DNA of 36,685 nucleotides from Bacteroidales bacterium (GTDB lineage Bacteria; Bacteroidota; Bacteroidia; Bacteroidales; JAOZVK01): positions 1 to 36,685 of the forward strand of contig JAOZVK010000005.1 of NCBI GenBank assembly GCA_029938185.1, read 5' to 3'. Positions 32,720 to 36,685 of the stretch are shown here, one piece after another. A model generated the notes under the pieces. The model had not been told where the DNA came from and did no database searches. It worked only from the letters and a program-made list of their open reading frames with translations. Position 1 is the first letter of the stretch. Every line of letters starts with the position of its first letter. The position numbers were made by a program, and so were the translations under genes.

Positions 32720-32780
32720 CTCATGTGATGCTATGTAAGCGTGGCATGTTGCAACATGCCACGATGATTATTAGAAAACA
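32720..32780. repeat. Second copy of the perfect 22-bp palindrome
   Basis: GATGCTATGTAAGC precedes the palindrome at 32741-32762 (half-site GTGGCATGTTG), and GATGATTATTAGAAAAC follows. The flanks match those at 19229-19278. The C-to-T change in one half is matched by G-to-A in the other. Confidence 0.65.
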
Positions 32781-32960
32781 CAGACAACTTTAATATATTT
32801 CTATATTAATGCTTGTCTTTCTGATAATTTGAAAAACTTTTGAAATTTAAGTCTTTATACAGTAGTTCAATACTATTTGCTTTATAAAAAATAAATTTAT
32901 TCTGTAATTTGCATTTAGCAATTTGCAGAGTGGTTTAAATATAGCTAATAAACAATTTTA

Positions 32961-33083
32961 GGCTACAAGTTTAAAGTTGGACAAAATTAGACTGGTCTGA
33001 CCGCTTCAAGCGGTCTGACCGATTTGCTCTTACATATAAATTATAACAAATTAATTTTCAACACTGTCCAACTTTAAAATGGC
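32961..33083. repeat. GGCTACC-related element, short form
   Basis: It opens GGCTACAAGTTTAAAGTTGG and closes CTGTCCAACTTTAAAATGGC, giving terminal inverted repeats of about 20 bp around 123 bp in total. Inside, at 32999-33015, lies a palindrome with arms GACCGCTT/AAGCGGTC. It shares only its ends with the CGCAAAG-containing copies. Confidence 0.65.
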
Positions 33084-33140
33084 AATCAAATTTTATTAGT
33101 TAAAGATGAGTATGTGGTGATTTATTTCCATAATAGTAGT

Positions 33141-33236
33141 CTAACAAAAGTTTTTCGACATTCCTATTTGTTAATTTGCATATTGTTAGAGTATTAATTA
33201 AATACATAAGCAATATTAAATAGGTCGAAGACCTTA
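33141..33236 (-). repeat. GGTCTTCGACC-family single arm (third subtype)
   Basis: On the plus strand: CTAACAAAAGTTTTTCGACA, TTGCATATTGTTAGAGTATT, then AATAGGTCGAAGACCTTAA. It ends 14 bp before the start codon of the second acyl-CoA synthetase. A degraded relative lies at 35621-35724. Confidence 0.65.
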
Positions 33237-33250
33237 AATAAATAAAGAAT

Positions 33251-35023
33251 ATGAAAGTAAAAAGAACATTTGATATTCTTAATATCATAAAAGAAAAGTA
33301 TAATAAACCTAATCTTTTAGTATCTAAATCTGCAGGTAAATGGCGAGAATATGATATTATAGATTATATCGAAAATGCAAACAGATTTAGTTATGGATTG
33401 TTGGAACTTGGTTTTAAAAAAGGTGATAAAATTGCAACTGTATCAAACAATAGACCCGAATGGAATTTTGTTGATATGGGTTCTGCACAAGTTGGTGTAA
33501 TACATATTCCAATTTATCCAACAATTAGTTCTTCAGAATATATGCATATTCTAAATCATTCGGAAGTAAAAATGTTAATTGTTTCCGACTTAGAATTATA
33601 CAATAAGATTGCACCTATAACAAAAAATATTCCTAATATTGAATATATATATACATTTAATCATTATTCAGAAACAAAACACTGGTCAGAAATTGTTGAA
33701 TTAGGAGAGCATAATGAACATAAATATAAAAGAGAGCTTGAAGAAATAAAACAAAATATTAAAATTGATGATGTTGTTTCAATAATATATACATCAGGTA
33801 CAACAGGAGTACCTAAGGGAGTAATGATGACTCATAATAACTTTATAAGTAACATGTTAGCTATTGATCCGAAATTACCATTAGATAGTTCGCATAAAGT
33901 TATAAGTTTTTTGCCCTTGTGCCATGTTCTTGAACGTTTAGCAAACTATTCGTATCAATACAAAGGAATAAGTATATATTACGCCGAAGGAATAGAAATG
34001 CTTTCGGATAATATGAAAGAAATTAAACCACATGGATTTATTACTGTACCAAGAGTTCTTGAAAAAATTTTTGATAAAATCATTGCTAAAGGAAAAGAGC
34101 TAAAAGGAATAAAACGAACTATTTTCTTTTGGGCTGTTGGTTTGGGGCTAAACTATAAACTAAAAGGTAGAGGTGCTATATATAATGCTAAACTTAAGAT
34201 TGTTGATAAATTGATTTTCAGTAAATGGAGAGAAGCATTAGGCGGAAATGTTATTTGTATTATTTCGGGGGGTGCTGCATTACAGGTTCGATTATCAAAG
34301 GTTTTTTCGGCAGCAGGCATTAATTTGTTCGAAGGGTATGGACTAACAGAAACTGCACCAGTGATAGCAGTAAATTATCCAGGAAAAGACAATAACGTAT
34401 TTGGTAGTGTTGGAAAAATTATTGAAGGAGTTGAAGTTAAAATTGCATCTGATGGAGAGATTTTAATGAAAGGACCAAACTTAATGAAAGGATACTATAA
34501 AGACTTGGAAATGACTCAAAAAGTTATTGACAGAGACGGCTGGTTTCACACTGGAGATATTGGTAAATTTGTTAATAAAGAATTTTTAAAAATTACGGAT
34601 AGAAAAAAAGAAATTTTCAAACTTTCGACAGGAAAATATGTAGCTCCCCAAGTAATTGAAAACCTGTTAAAAGAGTCTTTTTTTATTGAACAATTGATAA
34701 TTATTGGCGAAAATGAAAAATTTACATCTGCACTTATATCTCCTAATTTTACTTATTTGCATGATTGGTGTTCAATGAAAAAAATTCAATTTAAAGATAA
34801 CCAAGAATTAATACAAAATCCTAATGTTATTGAAAGATATCAGCATGAAATAGATGAATTTGGCGAAAAGTTAGGAAAAACTGAAAAAATAAAAAAATTT
34901 AGATTAGTTTGTGAAGAATGGACTTCGGAAGGTGGTGAATTATCACCAACATTAAAACTTAAAAGAAGATATGTTATGGAAAAATATAAGAAACTTGTTA
35001 AAGAAATATATTCACAAAGCTAA
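33251..35023 (+). CDS. Long-chain acyl-CoA synthetase, copy 2
   Basis: A 590-residue paralogue of the preceding enzyme, similar from end to end (MKVKRTFDILNIIKEKY against MEVKRIFDILDNLNEKY). Intact motifs: YTSGTTGVPKGVMMTH, FLPLCHVLER, EGYGLTETAPVIAVN, DGWFHTGDIGKF and ITDRKKEIFKLSTGKYVAP. The active site is complete, so both copies should be functional. Differences cluster around residues 85-165 and in the region after the phosphate loop, which may alter the fatty-acid pocket. A tandem duplication followed by divergence is the simplest origin. A GGTCTTCGACC-family arm lies just upstream and probably within the 5' leader. Confidence 0.93.
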   Translation: MKVKRTFDILNIIKEKYNKPNLLVSKSAGKWREYDIIDYIENANRFSYGLLELGFKKGDKIATVSNNRPEWNFVDMGSAQVGVIHIPIYPTISSSEYMHILNHSEVKMLIVSDLELYNKIAPITKNIPNIEYIYTFNHYSETKHWSEIVELGEHNEHKYKRELEEIKQNIKIDDVVSIIYTSGTTGVPKGVMMTHNNFISNMLAIDPKLPLDSSHKVISFLPLCHVLERLANYSYQYKGISIYYAEGIEMLSDNMKEIKPHGFITVPRVLEKIFDKIIAKGKELKGIKRTIFFWAVGLGLNYKLKGRGAIYNAKLKIVDKLIFSKWREALGGNVICIISGGAALQVRLSKVFSAAGINLFEGYGLTETAPVIAVNYPGKDNNVFGSVGKIIEGVEVKIASDGEILMKGPNLMKGYYKDLEMTQKVIDRDGWFHTGDIGKFVNKEFLKITDRKKEIFKLSTGKYVAPQVIENLLKESFFIEQLIIIGENEKFTSALISPNFTYLHDWCSMKKIQFKDNQELIQNPNVIERYQHEIDEFGEKLGKTEKIKKFRLVCEEWTSEGGELSPTLKLKRRYVMEKYKKLVKEIYSQS

Positions 35024-35073
35024 TATGTTGAATTTCTTGACTCTTAGAGTCCTAGGTGTTTTATATATATAAT

Positions 35074-35121
35074 AAAAAAGCTTATATTATGTTACTGACA
35101 ATTGCATATGTAAGCTTTTTT
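35074..35121 (+). terminator. Rho-independent-type terminator after the second acyl-CoA synthetase
   Basis: AAAAAAGCTTA pairs with TAAGCTTTTTT, and the stem extends inward (TATTATG/CATATG with a bulge). The T-run is on the plus strand, 50 nt after the stop codon. The opposite A-run would also allow termination on the minus strand. Confidence 0.7.
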
Positions 35122-35253
35122 GTTTACAAAGAAACTTTATAAACCAAGTAAGTAACAAAACAAAAATTTTTCCCATATTTTACTAAGATAAACATCTGAT
35201 TGATAGTGTATATAGTAATAATAAATAGATTGAAGACAATAAAATATTAAACT

Positions 35254-35604
35254 ATGGAAATAATTGAAATTAACGAAATGGAATTTTATGCATTTCACGG
35301 ACACTTAAAGGAAGAACGAGTTGTAGGAAATAGATTTTTGATTGATTTAAAAATTGAAGCAGACTGTTTAACTGCTGCCAAATCAGATAATCTTGACGAC
35401 GCAGTAAATTATAAAGATGCATATGATATTGTGAAAAAGCAAATGAAGAAAAAATCACATTTACTTGAAAATATTGCTAAAAGAATATTAGATGCTTTGT
35501 ACGAAAATATTAAAGGAATTAAAAAAGTAACAGTAAAAGTACAAAAATTGAATCCTCCAATAGATGGTATTATGAAAAGTGTTAGTATTACTATGAGTAA
35601 ATAA
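35254..35604 (+). CDS. folB: Dihydroneopterin aldolase
   Basis: A 116-residue cytosolic enzyme of folate synthesis that cleaves 7,8-dihydroneopterin to the hydroxymethylpterin and glycolaldehyde. Visible features: MEFYAFHGHLKEERVVGNRF (catalytic and pterin-binding region, with Tyr and His), NYKDAYDIVKKQM, HLLENIAKRILDAL (the Glu-containing pterin anchor) and VKVQKLNPPIDG, whose Lys is the conserved catalytic lysine. The length is typical of this octameric enzyme. No folK or folP lies alongside. It is about 140 bp upstream of aroQ in the same direction and could be loosely co-transcribed with it. Confidence 0.92.
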   Translation: MEIIEINEMEFYAFHGHLKEERVVGNRFLIDLKIEADCLTAAKSDNLDDAVNYKDAYDIVKKQMKKKSHLLENIAKRILDALYENIKGIKKVTVKVQKLNPPIDGIMKSVSITMSK

Positions 35605-35620
35605 CTAACTATGGTTTTAA

Positions 35621-35724
35621 GCATTTTTACAAAAGTTTTTCAATATTTATATTTTGTTAAATATCATATTGTTAGAATGTTAATAAAATCCATAAGCAGT
35701 ATTAAATCATTCGAAAACCATAAT
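35621..35724 (-). repeat. Degraded GGTCTTCGACC-family arm
   Basis: TTTTTACAAAAGTTTTTCAA, CATATTGTTAGAATGTTAAT, CCATAAGCAGTATTAAATCA, then TTCGAAAACC. It parallels 33141-33236 but the terminal end is mutated. It fills the folB-aroQ gap. Confidence 0.5.
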
Positions 35725-35744
35725 TTTAAGCAAATTTAAAACAC

Positions 35745-36197
35745 ATGAAAGAAACATTAAAAATGCATATTATAAATGGACCTAATCTAAATTTATTAGG
35801 GATAAGAGAAAAATCTATATATGGTGATATTTCATTTAAAAAATATTTTATTATCCTCTCAAATAGATATCCAAATATTGACCTAAAATATTTTCAATCA
35901 AACTCAGAGGGTGAAATAATAAATAAAATTCAAGAGGCAGGTTTTTCGAGTGATGGAATCATTTTGAATGCAGCAGCATATACTCACACATCTATTGCAA
36001 TTGCTGATTCAATTGCTGCAATTACTACTCCAGTTGTTGAGGTTCATATTTCAAATATTGCAAAAAGAGAAAGCTACAGACATCAATCGTATATTGCACC
36101 CAATTGTATTGGTAGTATATTTGGTTTTGGTTTAGACTCTTATCGTTTAGCAATTGAAGCTATTATTGAACAGGCAAATTTAAAAGTTAAAAGCTAA
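35745..36197 (+). CDS. aroQ: 3-dehydroquinate dehydratase, type II
   Basis: A 150-residue enzyme for the third shikimate-pathway step, 3-dehydroquinate to 3-dehydroshikimate, normally a dodecamer. The type II motifs are complete: INGPNLNLLGIREKSIYG (with the catalytic Arg and Tyr), QSNSEGEIINKIQEAG, ILNAAAYTHTSIAIADSI and VEVHISNIAKRESYRHQSYI with its catalytic His. A second in-frame ATG (residue 7, at 35763) would give a shorter start just before the first beta-strand. Either start is possible. The stop codon is followed at once by an inner repeat arm (AAAGTTTTTCAATATTT). Confidence 0.94.
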   Translation: MKETLKMHIINGPNLNLLGIREKSIYGDISFKKYFIILSNRYPNIDLKYFQSNSEGEIINKIQEAGFSSDGIILNAAAYTHTSIAIADSIAAITTPVVEVHISNIAKRESYRHQSYIAPNCIGSIFGFGLDSYRLAIEAIIEQANLKVKS

Positions 36198-36286
36198 AAG
36201 TTTTTCAATATTTATTTGTATAATCAACTGTATTATAATGGTATACATATACACATAAGTCACATTAAATAGGTCAAAGACCTTAA
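36195..36286 (-). repeat. GGTCTTCGACC-family arm after aroQ (second subtype)
   Basis: TAAAAGTTTTTCAATATTTA, TATAATCAACTGTATTATAA, CACATAAGTCACATTAAATA, then GGTCAAAGACCTTAA. It matches the right arm of the element at 15825-16022. Its inner end begins at the aroQ stop codon. Confidence 0.65.
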
Positions 36287-36313
36287 TTTTACACTATTCT
36301 TGCTTTCATATTT

Positions 36314-36451
36314 CGGGCTACCCTTCAGAAGTTGGACAGTCTTGTTTTTCAAATAGTTTTAATCATAGAACTAAAGTGGAGATTAGCAGAACTTTGCGAA
36401 ACGTTGCATGTAACTTTGCGGTTAAAAGCGGTTAACTTAAAACTGGTAGCT
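36314..36451 (-). repeat. GGCTACC element (MITE-like), copy 2, inverted
   Basis: It opens GGGCTACCCTTCAGAAGTTG and closes AACTGGTAGC, and its reverse complement matches 9989-10136 along the length, including the CGCAAAGTTAC and CGCAAAGTT words. A short deletion distinguishes it from copy 1. Confidence 0.7.
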
Positions 36452-36495
36452 CATATTTTTATCAATAAATATTATGTTGTATCACAAAAATTTTA

Positions 36496-36503
36496 TAACT
36501 TTG
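36496..36503 (+). promoter_or_regulatory. Putative -7 box of the gene at the window end
   Basis: TAACTTTG is an exact TAnnTTTG match, 31 nt before the ATG at 36535. A TTG at 36477-36479 gives a rather short 16-nt spacer. Confidence 0.45.
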
Positions 36504-36534
36504 TAAAAGTGTTCAAATAAATACAATTAATGAG

Positions 36535-36685
36535 ATGGAAAAGCATTATACATTTGAAGAAATTAGTCAGTTGCTTACAACAATTTCTATAACACAGGCA
36601 GAAACAAGTAAATCAATGAAAGAAAATGATAGAATTCTGACTGAAAAATTTAATGAAACTGATAGAAAGTTTAAAGAAACAGATA
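36535..36685 (+). CDS. Partial gene, coiled-coil N-terminus (DUF3782-like)
   Basis: The first 50 codons of a protein that runs off the window. It begins MEKHYTFEEISQLLTTI and continues into a charged heptad-like repeat (NETDRKFKETD). This start, with repeated Glu-Thr-Asp-Arg-x-Phe-Lys units, resembles the coiled-coil leader of DUF3782-type proteins, many of which end in a PD-(D/E)xK nuclease-like domain. That domain is outside the window, so the call is tentative. A -7-like box lies just upstream and an inverted GGCTACC element lies before that. Confidence 0.5.
   Translation, partial: MEKHYTFEEISQLLTTISITQAETSKSMKENDRILTEKFNETDRKFKETD

Noticed and set aside
32999-33015. GACCGCTT/AAGCGGTC palindrome as a terminator
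   Set aside because: It has a strong stem but a 1-nt centre and no T-run, and it lies inside a repeat element.
1856-36286. CRISPR array made of the recurring repeat
   Set aside because: Copies are kilobases apart, in both orientations and of different lengths, with no regular spacers and no cas genes.
36332-36520. A 62-codon plus-strand frame before the last gene
   Set aside because: Most of it is the GGCTACC repeat element, and the translation has no relation to known proteins.
1-36685. tRNA, rRNA or riboswitch genes
   Set aside because: No cloverleaf-like or GC-rich conserved stretches were seen in any spacer by reading; a covariance-model scan was not possible here.

Overview
The window looks like chromosomal DNA from an AT-rich (roughly 70% A+T by eye) member of the Bacteroidota, probably an uncultured anaerobic or facultative lineage. 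Several things point there. Promoters fit the TTG-N19/20-TAnnTTTG pattern of that phylum. Ribosome-binding sites are weak. The protein families are typical of it: a 2000-residue alpha-2-macroglobulin, a PorV/PorQ-like outer-membrane protein and a large secreted BNR-repeat protein. A giant 2-hydroxyacyl-CoA-dehydratase-type activase suggests anaerobic metabolism.

Layout. 1-1750: a candidate toxin/SUKH-immunity pair bracketed by two related short reading frames. 2100-9530: a secreted beta-helix protein, a remnant of a second one, and the alpha-2-macroglobulin, all on the minus strand. 9800-15340: a ParE-type toxin remnant cut by a small repeat element, a TerC membrane protein, a lipoprotein and the BNR protein. 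16200-20500: asparagine synthetase, a divergent AhpD-like/HxlR pair, and peptide release factor 1. 20500-22430: a two-gene cassette (PD-(D/E)xK nuclease plus stand-alone Toprim protein) bracketed by direct repeats of about 280 bp; each repeat carries the same promoter. 22900-30700: the double-ASKHA activase, the PorV-like protein and an Xaa-Pro aminopeptidase. 30900-36200: two tandem acyl-CoA synthetases, folB and aroQ. 36535-end: the start of a gene that leaves the window.

Most genes stand alone with long spacers rather than in operons. Housekeeping functions (translation termination, folate and shikimate steps, asparagine synthesis, fatty-acid activation) are mixed with envelope proteins.

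The most striking feature is the spacer DNA. A palindromic repeat family with ends close to TAAGGTCTTCGACCTATTT occurs about fifteen times, as full inverted-repeat units of about 200-230 bp or as single arms. It often supplies, or touches, the stop codon of the neighbouring gene, and once it encodes the last residues of a protein. One copy carries a nested 156-bp palindrome whose empty site can be read in another copy. At least four other small repeat families are present. The repeat biology and the nuclease/Toprim cassette are the best candidates for something undescribed.
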